From Phoronis australis (taxonomy: Eukaryota; Phoronida; Phoronidae), in assembly GCA_002633005.1 (NCBI GenBank), contig NMRA01000428.1:118900-182899 (forward strand): a DNA stretch of 64,000 nucleotides, written 5' to 3'. A program made the position numbers and the translations under genes. Positions 23,401 to 32,725 of the stretch are shown here, in pieces. The notes under the pieces were generated by a model, which saw only the letters and a list, made by a program, of their open reading frames with translations, was not told the DNA's origin and did not search any database. Positions within the stretch are counted from its first letter, which is position 1. Every line of letters starts with the position of its first letter.

Positions 23401-25122
23401 TGTACCATTGCCACTGATTTGCTGTCAACACCACGCTTTTCTTCATTGACTGAAGATTGGTTAGTGGACCTAGGCGTACATGTATATATTCCTGCCTGTG
23501 AACAGGCACCTGTGTCCATATCTGAGTTTTCTGTCAAAAACACGGTAATTAAACGTCTGTTTTTAGGAGCAGGGGCTATACGTAAGCTGAATTTAAAGAA
23601 TGGAAACGCGTTCAATTATGCGCATCATTATGCATGTCAATCAAACGATCCACAAGTACAGTGTACATTGTAAGTCGCAACAGAATCCGCGATAGCTTTC
23701 GATATGGAATTTCGAAAAGCGTGCTATACATTGTCACTAGCAACAACCGAATGCATGCGACAAACCTGGCTCCCGTTCAGTAACACTAGGTCCTCGCTAA
23801 AAAACAAAATTGCGCGAGATTACGTGAGATATTGCTGTGTATTTTAAATACAAACACGTGACTTATGTTAGATTTTAGCTAGGTCCTAGCGTCTACTGAA
23901 CGCACACCTGTTTTCTGCTTCTTCGCCCATTGGTTGATTTTAAGACACCCACTCGCTGCTTTTTTGAGAGCTCTCTCTCTCTCTCGATGCTGTTTACCAC
24001 CAGGCATGTTCGCTAATTTAGAATGACCCTCGTACCTCATGGTGTAGTCATCACGAGAGCACGTGCGTTTGTGGTTAGTCGGTGTCTTTGAAACTGTCAA
24101 TGTCTTGAAGCGTCCTGTGGTCGTCTGTAGGCCTAAGATGCCGTTACCTACAAGAACTATCAGGCGAAGTTCTTGCGGTCTGATGTCGCTATGCAAAGCG
24201 GTTTGAATCAGATGAGCAGTGAAGATTCGAAATCATCACTAGTTTTTTGATCATTTTAATTAATAGTGGCTGTAGTAATTTCTGTTGGTGTCCTGCTACA
24301 TCCTTATCGTAGCCCGAGCTGGAGGTTTTCGGCGGGGAGGGGGTTCGATCGAACCCCCCGAACCCCCCCTGGCTATGGGCCTGCAATGTCACTCAGAATG
24401 AGTTTGATATGAACTAGAATGTACCTTTGTTCAGTTTTAAATACAACCAATTAAGCGAGTTCTACAGTTCAATGTAGGATGAAAGATGTTTTACATACCT
24501 AGAAGTTATATCAGTAGGATTACTAGACATTTGCCAGCTGGCCTTAAACATATGATTTGTTTTATTGAGTGAAGAGAAAAGATGGCATTTAGGCGAATGG
24601 CTGAAATTCTTCCAGTTTCTTTAGAAACAAGGTTGAGATTTTTATGCCCTTCAACATATTCTTAAAATTAAACCGTACTTCATAGGTAGAGTGTTGTTTT
24701 ATTTCAATAGTCAGCAGTCATACATGTAGTTTGCTTACATCAGTGACCAACACGTTATGTGTTCTTAACCTGTTTACGAAATCACGTTGTTATACTTACA
24801 GCTCCTTGGGCTACACAGGAAATATAACAATGACGTGTTCAAGAAAATAGCAGACAGACGGCGAGCACTTTACCAATCCAGCGAAAAATTCGGCAACGGC
24901 AGCTCAGGAAGTCCAGGCTTTGTAGCTGACCATCAAAAACGGGCGTGCGTGGCCGTCATGCACTCGTGCGGACATTTCATAAGGGTGGCGCCTGGGGAAT
25001 TTCATCTCGATGCTATTGAGCAGGGAGTGAGGATGGAGTGTGTCTACGAGTTCTTGTTACATAATTATGCTGAGTTGTGTACGGACATTTTCCGTGGAAG
25101 AAAGCCAGCTCGTGTAGTGTGA
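8357..25122 (+). CDS. Ankyrin-repeat / FAM111-like trypsin-fold protease fusion gene (multi-exon, 5' end not found)
   Basis: Exons seen: 8357-8455, 9019-9117, 9491-9589, 9970-10068, 16464-16520, 18203-18485, 18592-18822, 20847-21172 and 24802-25122. All junctions are GT-AG and the phases join into one open frame. The protein has at least four 33-residue ankyrin repeats, a 19-residue ankyrin cap, a polar linker of about 94 residues, then a trypsin-fold domain. Catalytic motifs are His in TNCHV, Asp in the DLDVAVLDLD segment and Ser in FGNGSSGSPGF, followed by VMHSCGHF. The SGSP box and following VMH segment resemble FAM111/HtrA-like intracellular proteases more than secreted trypsins. The fragment shows no signal peptide or membrane segment. 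By analogy, ankyrins bind a partner and the protease cleaves; the substrate is unknown. Start codon and upstream exons are missing from this model, so further repeats may exist. Confidence 0.82.
8732..8850 (+). pseudogene. Decayed ankyrin exon
   Basis: After an AAACAG acceptor-like site, one frame reads KPLNRC...RGHCQVMEALSNF, a recognisable but degraded ankyrin repeat with TPLH changed to KPLN. The frame set by the acceptor hits a stop, and no donor follows at the expected place. Inferred to be a relic of the same array. Confidence 0.5.
9019..9117 (+). CDS. Ankyrin exon 2 (33 residues)
   Basis: Acceptor ATTACATAG, donor AAG|GTAATT. Repeat starts EGWTPLHCAALYGYTQTV and ends in VNVTSK. It differs from the next exon at only a handful of codons. 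Confidence 0.88.
9491..9589 (+). CDS. Ankyrin exon 3 (33 residues)
   Basis: Same acceptor context as the previous exon; donor GAG|GTAATT. Repeat starts EGVTPLHCAAGCGYTQTV and ends in VNVRDE. Differences from exon 2 cluster at the beta-hairpin tip and inner-helix surface, the positions that contact partners in ankyrin proteins. Confidence 0.88.
9970..10068 (+). CDS. Ankyrin exon 4 (33 residues)
   Basis: Repeat starts DGRTPLHRAAQWGHTAVV and ends in VNVRNK, the closest of the series to the ankyrin consensus. Donor AAG|GTAATT. It belongs to the third, more diverged duplication unit. Confidence 0.88.
10590..10709 (+). pseudogene. Ankyrin exon with lost donor site
   Basis: After a TTGCTGTAG acceptor the frame reads WGDTPLHTASEGGHAAVV, then LLIIKGSCDVTAVK. 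At the end of the 33rd codon, where the sister exons have GTAATT or GTAATA, the sequence is AGAGTT, and the frame runs to TGA at about 10709. Either a dead exon or an alternative 3' end that would give a short ankyrin-only isoform. Confidence 0.55.
10710..12118. other. Intron sequence
   Basis: Part of the large intron between the last intact 99-bp ankyrin exon and the cap exon. About 11103-11212 is repeated at 14755-14862 (shared run around TTTAATCCGACTG). No exon recognised. Confidence 0.6.
12119..12346 (+). pseudogene. LINE endonuclease-domain fragment
   Basis: The frame contains SSDHLSIVRLKLHPNAGK followed by NNYDLPRRCLL. This resembles the C-terminal SDH motif of LINE apurinic-type endonucleases and the basic linker that follows. 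Only this piece survives, with no upstream catalytic motifs, so the assignment rests on one short motif. Confidence 0.4.
12347..16463. other. Large intron with small dispersed repeats
   Basis: A roughly 60-bp unit containing TTTTATTACAAATC and ACATTCGCTGAAA occurs three times (about 13046-13106, 15219-15279 and 15370-15430). An unexplained 53-codon frame follows an acceptor-like TTGACAG at 16091-16249. No further ankyrin exon was recognised. Confidence 0.6.
15468..15665 (+). repeat. Interrupted tRNA-like (SINE head) sequence
   Basis: TTAGCTCAATGGCAGAGCG at 15471 is a good tRNA A box. A B-box-like AGGTTGATTCC lies near 15655, too far away for one tRNA. The near-repeat GTTGAACTGCGAC / GTTGGACTGCAAC flanks the intervening ~130 bases, suggesting an insertion split the tRNA-like head. 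Confidence 0.4.
16464..16520 (+). CDS. Ankyrin cap exon (19 residues)
   Basis: Acceptor TTTTACAG, donor AAG|GTACAA. Encodes DGKTAYDVCGKEAIKNLLK, typical of a final half ankyrin repeat: GKTAYDxA, then a short helix. Phase 0 on both sides; it closes the ankyrin stack. Confidence 0.8.
17140..17310. repeat. Cluster of TCAACGC motifs
   Basis: TCAACGC or close variants occur about seven times, several preceded by GCTTAA. Imperfect short tandem repeat inside the intron. Confidence 0.55.
17523..17929. mobile_element. Small inverted-repeat element (MITE-like), 407 bp
   Basis: The left end CTGCGTGTCCCCTAGGGG is matched exactly by the reverse complement of the right end, an 18-bp perfect terminal inverted repeat. 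No transposase inside. No clear target duplication, so the superfamily is not assigned. Confidence 0.7.
18203..18485 (+). CDS. Linker exon between ankyrins and protease
   Basis: Acceptor TCACTTGCAG, donor TCAG|GTAATT, ending phase 1. It joins in frame to the cap exon. The sequence is basic and polar at its start (KHMKQTPRSKKMNRS), then proline- and charge-rich, ending DSDLDILKLVIRQS. No known domain is recognised; probably a flexible hinge that could expose cleavage or binding sites. Confidence 0.75.
18592..18822 (+). CDS. Protease exon 1, with catalytic His motif
   Basis: Acceptor ATATTTTCCAG, donor GAAC|GTAAGT, phase 1. It carries the first beta-strands of the trypsin fold: SVVLLAKADGTGVGSGFRVG, then YVMTNCHVLKG. 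GSGFxVG followed by TNxHV is the usual oxyanion-strand and catalytic-His arrangement of HtrA- and FAM111-type proteases. An internal GGTAAG at 18658 could act as an alternative donor; reading through it keeps the frame open. Confidence 0.8.
20340..20426. repeat. (GT)n microsatellite, about 43 units
   Basis: Uninterrupted alternating GT, likely length-polymorphic. Confidence 0.97.
20433..20468. repeat. (CTGT)n tetranucleotide tract
   Basis: About nine CTGT units separated from the GT tract by a few bases. Confidence 0.9.
20847..21172 (+). CDS. Protease exon 2, with catalytic Asp motif
   Basis: Acceptor ACTTTACAG, donor AAG|GTGCTA (a weak donor). Completes the split proline codon of the previous exon and ends phase 0. 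The segment HCEDLDVAVLDLD is the usual strand bearing the catalytic Asp (compare D(I/L)A(L/V)L). Later FVGHPTGDGK resembles the GxPxG turn of HtrA/FAM111 folds. Confidence 0.8.
21437..23421 (-). pseudogene. hAT transposase, ZMYM1-like (broken near C-terminus)
   Basis: The main open frame is 21769-23322 and can be extended upstream to an acceptor-like TTGACAG at about 23421. Order: TTF-type zinc-finger remnant (FGNSLVYSSKIDGAFCVSCALF), helical region, DUF4371-like catalytic core with FCSVMADEVTSNNEELMPLC, CRGQGYDGAANMS and YTHCCSHCLNLVIACS. The frame stops after VDEVFDDPSYFNRK. The C-terminal dimerisation segment (TLPVTSCERERSASTLRRLN) is in another frame at 21437-21772. Compared with full-length relatives, roughly 100 residues before that segment are missing, so there is probably a deletion as well as a frameshift. 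Unlikely to be active. Confidence 0.82.
23774..23902. mobile_element. Small inverted-repeat element, copy 1 (nested in the hAT)
   Basis: Left CGTTCAGTAACACTAGGTCC and right end AGGTCCTAGCGTCTACTGAACG are complementary. Related copies lie at 56447-56586 and 57310-57447. Nesting shows this family moved after the hAT inserted. Confidence 0.7.
24802..25122 (+). CDS. Protease exon 3, with catalytic Ser motif, terminal exon
   Basis: Acceptor ATACTTACAG, in frame with the previous exon, ending at TGA 25120-25122. FGNGSSGSPGF holds the nucleophile Ser and oxyanion hole; RACVAVMHSCGHF forms the following strand as in FAM111-type proteases. It ends with a basic tail, FRGRKPARVV. Confidence 0.85.
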   Translation, partial: LLGLHRKYNNDVFKKIADRRRALYQSSEKFGNGSSGSPGFVADHQKRACVAVMHSCGHFIRVAPGEFHLDAIEQGVRMECVYEFLLHNYAELCTDIFRGRKPARVV

Positions 25123-25170
25123 TCTATGATGATCTTGGTCAAGCCACCTCGTGTAGTGATCTGTGATAGT
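25098..25170. repeat. Imperfect ~37-bp tandem duplication over the stop codon
   Basis: AGCCAGCTCGTGTAGTGTGATC and AGCCACCTCGTGTAGTGATC units follow each other. The first contains the stop codon, the second lies in the 3' UTR. Confidence 0.75.
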
Positions 25171-27299
25171 CTTGGTCATCAACTCACTTCATCTGGGTAC
25201 ACTCACAGAGTTGGTATAAACAGGTTACATGTATTTGTTATTCTGTGTAATGGTTAACCTAGATTATTGAGAATGACAATCCATTTGTTGTACAAAGTCA
25301 TAGTGTTCAAGGCAGTCGAAGTGATCAGTGTTGGGAGTTTGTGGTGGGGTGGTCGTGTTTCTGCATGGTCGGTTACATGGTCTAGTGAACTTTCCATGTT
25401 TCTAGGTCAACAGCGAACACCAGTTGGTAACTTGTCCTATCAGGTTCTCACGGAGTTACGTCATTAGGACGCAACAGTTAAGTGAAAGGGGTTCCATAAG
25501 CCAATTTGCAAGTCTTGGCAGTGAATTGGCTTTAGTGTACGCGGACCAGAACCCTCTTGACATTTCACTGCAGTACTGGGGTGGTTATACTGTTTTTTTT
25601 TTGTTTTTTGTAAACTTTACGTAAACTTTGATCTCTTCAAGTTGACCATCAAACCAAAAGGTCATATTTTCAACAACAGGGGCCTGTCTTTGGCCATGTG
25701 TGTGTTGGGGTGGGTTGCCGGGAAACTATGCTGTAGTACCCACGTTCCTAAAGAGTCGGTATGATGAATACCGTGCGTCGAGAAAGAACGAGAATGAGCT
25801 TCTATCAGTGAACAAGTGTTCCTTTTGTCGATTTTTATTTCATGAGATTCGTTTTGCAGGTGTTTTAAGCTCAACAATGTCATTATTTAATCCATACAAA
25901 ACCTTTCGGTCTGTATACTTTTAAGACAATAAAACTCAAAGAAATATAAAACCTTCTCTTAGTTCGGTTGCAAGGAATCTGTCCTTTAGAATGACAATCC
26001 AGATTTGAGACATAAGAATCCATTAGGCAAGTTAACATTAATCACACATTCATGTTTGGAATGTCATTGTGCAATGCAGTTTAGTGTTTCTGTATTGGCG
26101 CGACAGCAGCGAATCAACGGTAGCCAATGAATGTAAAGTGTCCGAATGCCGAGTTCAACACAATGTAGACTTACTGTGTGCTTCTGAACAGGTTTTACTT
26201 AAATGTTTTATAGTTAATTTATTATTACGATATATATTTGTGTAAACAATATGGTATCTGCAATGTTGGGATATCCATCAAACGACAGCTGGCGTCTCAC
26301 TCTAGTGGGCGAGTTTAGCACCAGATCTACTATTTCTATTTGTTCTCAGCAGTGCCACCATTGGGAATTGTAGGACATCAAATGTATGTCATTGTACATA
26401 TGTAATAACTGTCTACACATCACGTGATTATATAGTTACCCTCTTGCCACATTTCCTGTGCTTTAACACTAAACGTTTCTTTAATTTTCTTCATTCCATC
26501 TTCGTTGTTAATGTCGTATCATATTTGCTTACATTTATACAACTTACAATTGTTCAGTTTTGTTCCAGGGTCCAACAGTGTAGTCATGTAGACCAGGCAC
26601 CCTCCCGAAAATTGTCAAACTAGCGTAACTTGTCACAACTTGTTCTCGCAATTTTATGAATATAAGATGTCGCAAAATATTGCCAGGCTCAACTATTAAA
26701 ACAACACAGTCGCAATAAATGTCTATAATATGCATGATTTGCAAGGCGTAATCATAAACCCTATTTTAATCTGTATAAACTCTTATTTTATTGTTGTGGA
26801 AATAATCAAACCGTTACTATTACTCGTTAAGCCACTGTCTACTGAGAGATATAAACACTGCGGTCTCAAAGCACATAATTCACCTGTATGCATGTGGATC
26901 GTGCCACCATCGTCATCATATATGTGTTGGCAAGTCGTAAAATGTTTGTAACAATAAAAGCGTTTGATCAAATCTCTTGCGTTTACAGCCATAACAGAGC
27001 TTGAGTTTCGTGCACACATGTACGTACGTGCACAGATAATGTTATCATTATTATAACCATGTATGCGCGTATTTAGGCCCATTGCGCCTATATCTTAAGC
27101 TGTGCCTTTATCGGTAACTCTGCCCATGCGAACCATGTGTGAAACCATGCTTAGGATATGGGTGTACCCTTTCTATTGTCAAGGCAACTGTATAAGAAAC
27201 CAACTTGTTATTCACACCATTAACATCGGCACTAGAATACTGGTGTCTATTTATTCCTGGTTCAAACCTAAAGAGAGAAAAACTGTCTCCGTTGGTTCC
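25123..27299. other. 3' UTR and intergenic sequence
   Basis: No gene recognised. An AATAAA at 25928-25933 is the first plausible polyadenylation signal I see after the protease stop, which would give a 3' UTR of about 0.8 kb. Confidence 0.5.
25928..25933 (+). terminator. Possible polyadenylation signal AATAAA
   Basis: Canonical hexamer on the sense strand of the ankyrin-protease gene; position only, no transcript evidence. Confidence 0.4.
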
Positions 27300-27399
27300 T
27301 GACTGAAATAGGGACTAGTTTATGTGACTGAAATAGGGACTAGTTTATGTGACTGAAATAGGGACTAGTTTATGTGACTGAAATAGGGACTAGTTTATG
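27300..27399. repeat. 25-bp tandem repeat, four identical units
   Basis: Unit TGACTGAAATAGGGACTAGT plus TTATG repeated four times without visible difference, so a recent expansion. Confidence 0.95.
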
Positions 27400-28309
27400 T
27401 GATTGATAAGAACTGACAGTGCATTATTGTTGAGCGAATATATTCGGCCCTTAACAAAGTTTAAAGTTAGGGTCGAGTTTCACAGAAGCAAGATATCGGG
27501 CGAGGGGATTAGCTTTGGTGCCAAATTGTGTTTTGCTTGTAGTGGTGATATTTGGCTTGATCTTGTGTTTTCGCGAGCTGCTTGCGTCTCCGGGACGCTC
27601 ATCTGTTCGGCTGTGGTAGATCTCCCTTTTCATGGTGGTGGCGGTTACACGGAAGGACCGTAAACGTCACACGAGTATCATACAACATGAAATCTAATTG
27701 AAACCAATATGGAAACGCCAAAGGAAGTTAGTTTTATTTTACAACCACTGGTAAATACACAAGTGCAGAATCAAATGTGAGGGAATAACAAGACATCGAC
27801 CGTAAAAATGTGGATTAATCAAGTTGTTGTGAGAATAGTTCAGAATGACACAACTATGTCAAGTGGGGACATCGGTGGTGTTTTAAACTGCCTCTTTAGA
27901 TGGCGCTGCTCAGTTAACGCTTCCCTTTGCCTATGGGTCCATTTACGCGAAAGTGACGTACCAACTACTTGTACATCAACATCGTAATCTCTAATAGAAA
28001 CAAATCTCCAAAGGCAAGAGACAATTATGTTTACTGTTGCTGTCGTCACAGAATATAATGTGATAAAACCGAAGAGTAAGAACTATCAGCTGTTCACAAT
28101 GTCCAATGTCTTCTATTGGAGTCTAAAACAAGTTGATTCTGAGAAGAATGCCGAAACATTATGACAAGTATTGATGCGGAAGTTATTTCAAAATTCCCAG
28201 TTAGTTGCACTGATAGCCGGAATCAAAATTGACAGACACAAGTTTAACACCAGAATCAACGGTAGCACCAACGCTTAAAAACTATGGCCGAAAGAACATA
28301 TAAACACTC
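27400..28309. other. Intergenic sequence
   Basis: No convincing gene on either strand. Confidence 0.5.
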
Positions 28310-28530
28310 ACACTTCACTAACAGCGAACTCCATCCTTTAGGTGCATGCAAACCCACACACTTCACTAACGGCGAACTCTACCCTTTAGGTGCATGCAAA
28401 CACACACACCTCACCAACAGTGAACTCCACCCTTGAGGTACATGCAAACCCACACACTTCACTAACAGTGAAATTCCATGCTTTAGTTTAGATACGGTAC
28501 ATATGAACATACACACTTCACTAACGACGA
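28310..28530. repeat. ~48-bp tandem repeat, four to five diverged units
   Basis: Unit contains CACACTTCACTAACAGCGAA, then TTTAGGTGCATGCAAAC. Units differ at several positions and the array decays at its right end. Confidence 0.85.
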
Positions 28531-31500
28531 ACTCTAAAATAGGGTCAACTTGATGTAAATCATGTACTGAGGAACATCAATAACCTGAAATTTCACCAAA
28601 GTACCAAACCATGCTGTAGTATCCCATTGCGCTGTTGAACCGTAATTGGACATTTATCACGTTTTGCTGACCAGCATATTCGATGTTACTTACGTGACAT
28701 TCACCTTACTTAATTTAATAAATAAATAAATAAATATGAGATTCTACGGCAGAAAGTAAAGTGACGTTCACATGGTGTTTAAATGAAAAGTGGATTCCAG
28801 AGTGAGTGCATTCACAAATCTTGGTGACGTGGAAGATTGACATGGTCATTGGAGTGATCTGACTTAGCTCGTCAACGCATAGCCATCAGTGTGCGTAATT
28901 CGTGGCTTTTTCTCGGTTCAGTTTACACGTCCATTCATTTACATGTCAACTTTCGTGGCTGAATCGTCGTTTTTAAGAAAACTTTCAAATCGCTGCTCAA
29001 ACGCACAACCTGTCCTGACATTTATATGCAAACGTGTTCGCGTAAGTCGTCACCAAAGGACTTGTAATGTCACGCGTATTCATGTTAAGTATGACAGGGA
29101 CATCTTGAGTCCATGCAAAGTAGCTCTCGTTCTAACAAGAAATGTTGCAAAGATATGTCAATCAAACTCATACTCTACTCCTCTCACACAGTATATGTTT
29201 TAAAGATTCACGTTTTAATACTACAGTCGCTAAAGGATCTTCAATGGCTAACCCCAACGATTTCTACTTAGACATAGAATGGTTTTGATATTTTTTACTA
29301 GCGCCCAATTGTGGCGCTGCGACTAATTTCCGACAAAAGAGAATATATGTAGTGTATCTGTATTTAAGATGGCCTTGCGCATATTTGCATGTACAAGGAC
29401 ACTAGCACGTGCCCACTAACTGAACTTAGGGTATTAGACTTATTTCGCACTTACCGTTCAAATCTCATTCTGTATGCTCAGATTAGAAGTCATTTCAGGT
29501 CAAATTGCAATGGGCTGACAGTTTGTTTTTTAAGTTTAAAGTCAATGGAACTACAGTGGAGTAGTAATTTTAATGAAAGGCTGTTTTTTAAGTAACTCGT
29601 GCTCTCCGTCAAAAAGAAGGTTAGTTTTAGGCCAGTTGCAGCTATAAAATCTGTGTAATCCTGTTCCCTACTAAGTGTCAAGTTGATCTGTGACATCTCC
29701 TCATTTCGCCAGACGTAGCTCATAAAATGTCAGGACACGCCGTGACAGGAAAATGTGTGAACACTCCTTGGCGTCTTGATGTTTGGTGACATATCATGAT
29801 TATGGTTACATCATTCACCAACTACATGGTAGCAAAAATCAAAAGACTGGGTGGTTACTTCAGTGTTTGGCAATGGTAACTTTACAGCTACTCTGAAGAC
29901 TCGAACACCGGCAAGAGGAGAGATGACTACATGGTTTTGGAACCTACCAAAATTCCCATTCGTTTTACGACCAATGCGCCAGCTCAGAGTGGATATAAGG
30001 GGTTCCTATCTGGAATTCTTGTACTTCTGCATATAATGTCGCACTTGGAACCTCTTGTCGCCCCCCAAAGGGGGTCACTGTTCAGTGGTCAATTGATTCT
30101 AAACCAAAGCGCTTTGGGGTTTAAAACCACCACCGCCGCATCCATCCAATCTTGAGTTGTAGACCTATGAAACGGCAACTTGAGCCAAGGGAATTGTGTA
30201 CATGCGCCATTTTTAACTTCGCAATTCTGACGTTGGCCTATCTCAGCAAGGCTTCTCAATGGAATCTCTCGTGCTCCTTTGGAAACTTGAGGAAAGCAAT
30301 TTGTATCATGCTGAGGGATAATGCGTTCCCAATTATATGAGCGCAAGTGACAGGAGACAACATTCCTGTTTTGTTTATGGCCACTAAAATACTGACAAAT
30401 ATTTTTTAAATGCAGACTGCCCAACATTTTTAAATGGAAACTAAACCCTGCTTTGATGATCCTGTCACCTAATAATGCGTCACTGGCGTCAATGTTGAAA
30501 GAAAAAAGCAATAATCAAGTGAAAGCTCTTACCCCCTTTCACCAATTGCATATTACGGCCCTTGCTGGGCGCTCTTTGTTGCTGCACCAGCTGTAGAACA
30601 TGCTTGCCAGTTTAGCAGACTTTCCACGGAGTTTTCAAAATTTCCTACAAACTTTTGATGGTTTTACAGGTTTACAAACCATAATTTCGTTTCAGAGAAC
30701 TGGACGGGTTGGAGGCCAAAACCGGGTTTGGTATCCTTTTTAGAAGCCTCCACTAGAGTTTGATCAAATCTTCAAGTCAAACTTTGACATAAATTTAGAA
30801 TGAAAAATGGGGCAGGTGAATTAAATGTAAGAAGTGAGTAAATGATAGGAAGTTCGCACTATACGACTGTCACTGTATCTGTTTGCCACCCTTCTGTTGT
30901 CGATATATCAAACTGCAGTGAATAAATATGACCACGCGGGTAATTTGAGGTCTGTGATACGGAAATCGTGTAACAACCCTGAATTTCCTATCAGTCTCAC
31001 TGTTATACAGTAAGTGCTCACTGTTAGAGTTGGGTATTTTATAAACCACATCGGTGTTAATTGTTGACATGTGCCAGAAAATTTCAAGAGCATTTTGACT
31101 GGTTAGCAGCACTAGAAATGCTGTAGGATTTCATCACACCCTGGTACTACTTTGTGATCCCTTTTACGTGCGGTAATCGTGCACTCCTGATCGTGTCCTC
31201 CTTCGATGGTATACACCTCAAACTCCATATCTTTCCGAACATTGCAAAGATATCTGAGGAACACCCTATCTACAGTTACCAGAATCGAGCTTCGCAGTCC
31301 GTGTGCCACACCTCAGCAGTCACTGATCAGTTTAATCATGTCATCGATAGTGACAGGCCCAAAAGTTTGTTACGGGACACGAACAGAAGCACAAGATCTA
31401 TACAAGAAGCTCTGCCCATTATAAAACAGCACTCCTACATGAGTAGAGCTTTGGGTACCAGATGTTACAACGCAGACGTCACACGTCCCAGCCTCTAACG

Positions 31501-31883
31501 TCATCATTAGTTTAGGTAAGGCCTCAGAGTGAAGGCTGAAACCGTTAGCTAGGTACGTGTACTAAGAAGTTCATTTGAGTTATGATATATCTAGTCAAAT
31601 GAACCTGTTTCATCACTTTACTTCCCGGACCTTGCAAATGATATCACGGCGCAAAATTGCAGTTTCTGAGGGTGAAACTGTTATCTTCCAGGTGGCGCTA
31701 CAACTCGCTAGAGAAGATGGACAGTCCCTGTCAACAAGGAGCTATTTATATTTTAAGACTGTCTAGCAGCCTATAAAGCTCCAACCCAAGATTAACTTTA
31801 GTTGTGTCAGGGTCTGTGTATTTTATTTATTTATTTTGTGTAAATGAGCTTAATAATTTGGAAGACTTGATTCAAGTCTGTTA
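28531..31883. other. Intergenic sequence
   Basis: Contains a short (AATA)n run near 28716-28735. A frame at 29889-30030 (+) reads DDYMVLEPTKIPIRFTTNAP with a vague resemblance to the C-terminal half of a CUB domain, but it has no clear donor. Nothing else recognised. Confidence 0.5.
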
Positions 31884-32431
31884 TTAACTGACTTTTAGGT
31901 GATTCCCATAGACATGTGCGCAGATACTTGACGGGCAACCAATGAGGGGTTCAAGTGTTAATGTGAATTCTGGTCCAATTCGGTAGTTACTAATGTTATG
32001 AATCAAACTTGCACTCCAACTTTCGGAGAAATATTTGTTTACGAAGTCCACTACACGTGTTTTGGGTACTGGTATCCGTACATTTGTCATGTACACGGTA
32101 CAACAATCTGATGGTGTGAGTTTCCTACAAACAAATCTGTCTCCATCAACAATACTTTTACAATAACAATCTTCAAAATAAATACTGTCGATTTTTTGAG
32201 AAAAAGCATCCCCATATTTATAGTTACAAAATCATGGGGAATGTTGCCTTGATGTAATTTAAAAATAATCATCTTCATTAGTATTACTTTAGGTGGTGTG
32301 ATGCAGGTGCACTTCACACCGACATCTTCATCAACATGTTTTGTTTCACCAATAATAGCAAATTCTAACCACTTTACTCCGTGAATAGTTGACACGGGCT
32401 TATCGATGGTCTAAGTGGCAGTTGCCACAAT
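31884..32431 (-). pseudogene. Unrecognised coding fragment, apparently frameshifted
   Basis: Two overlapping minus-strand frames look like one protein. The first (from about 32431, after an acceptor-like CACTTAG) includes VKWLEFAIIGETKHVDEDVG, VKCTCITPP and a basic helix-like segment. Near 32225 the protein-like character moves to another frame, reading KYGDAFSQKIDSIYFEDCYC, then VDGDRFVCRKLTPSDCC, ending LIGCPSSICAHVYGNHLKVS and a stop at 31884. Cysteine spacing suggests an extracellular or metal-binding fold. I do not recognise the family. The shift could be a real mutation (pseudogene), a small intron or an assembly indel. Confidence 0.45.
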
Positions 32432-32518
32432 CCGCCACTCCAAAATAGGACACGCCCGAAAGGAGCTCTTTAACATTAAAGGCTATATTTAAAAATGTTG
32501 GGAAAGATTGGCAGTTCA

Positions 32519-32725
32519 ATCCATCATGGGATGGCCCTTCAAGTGGTAATCTTTTTTAAGCTGTGTAAGACGTCATGGGCATAGTTATAATCCATTATTT
32601 AGTGGCTCTCTAAGTGACAACCTTCCTTAAGTTATATAAGACCTTATAGACATAAATAAGTCCATCATTCGGTTGCATTGTAAATGGAAACCTTCGTAAA
32701 GTTATGTAAGACCTTATGGACATTT
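32519..32725. repeat. ~70-bp imperfect tandem repeat, three units
   Basis: Each unit has a CCATCAT-like start, AAGTTATNTAAGACCTTAT in the middle and a GGACAT-like end. Confidence 0.7.

Larger units (their letters stand above)
21188..24388. mobile_element. hAT transposon (5-bp target duplication), 3.19 kb
   Basis: The element runs 21193-24383. Left end CAGGCCCGTAGCCAGG; right end reverse-complemented CAGGCCCATAGCCAGG (15 of 16). CAATG lies directly outside each end (21188-21192 and 24384-24388), a 5-bp target duplication. It encodes a ZMYM1/DUF4371-type hAT transposase on the minus strand. Most hATs make 8-bp duplications; a subgroup with 5-bp duplications has been described, to my recollection. 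The element sits in the last intron of the ankyrin-protease gene, antisense to it. A small inverted-repeat element is nested at 23774-23902. Confidence 0.85.

Noticed and set aside
29889-30030. Possible CUB-domain exon (DDYMVLEPTKIPIRFTTNAP)
   Set aside because: Resemblance is limited to one strand-like segment. The first half of the domain, its cysteines and a donor site are missing.
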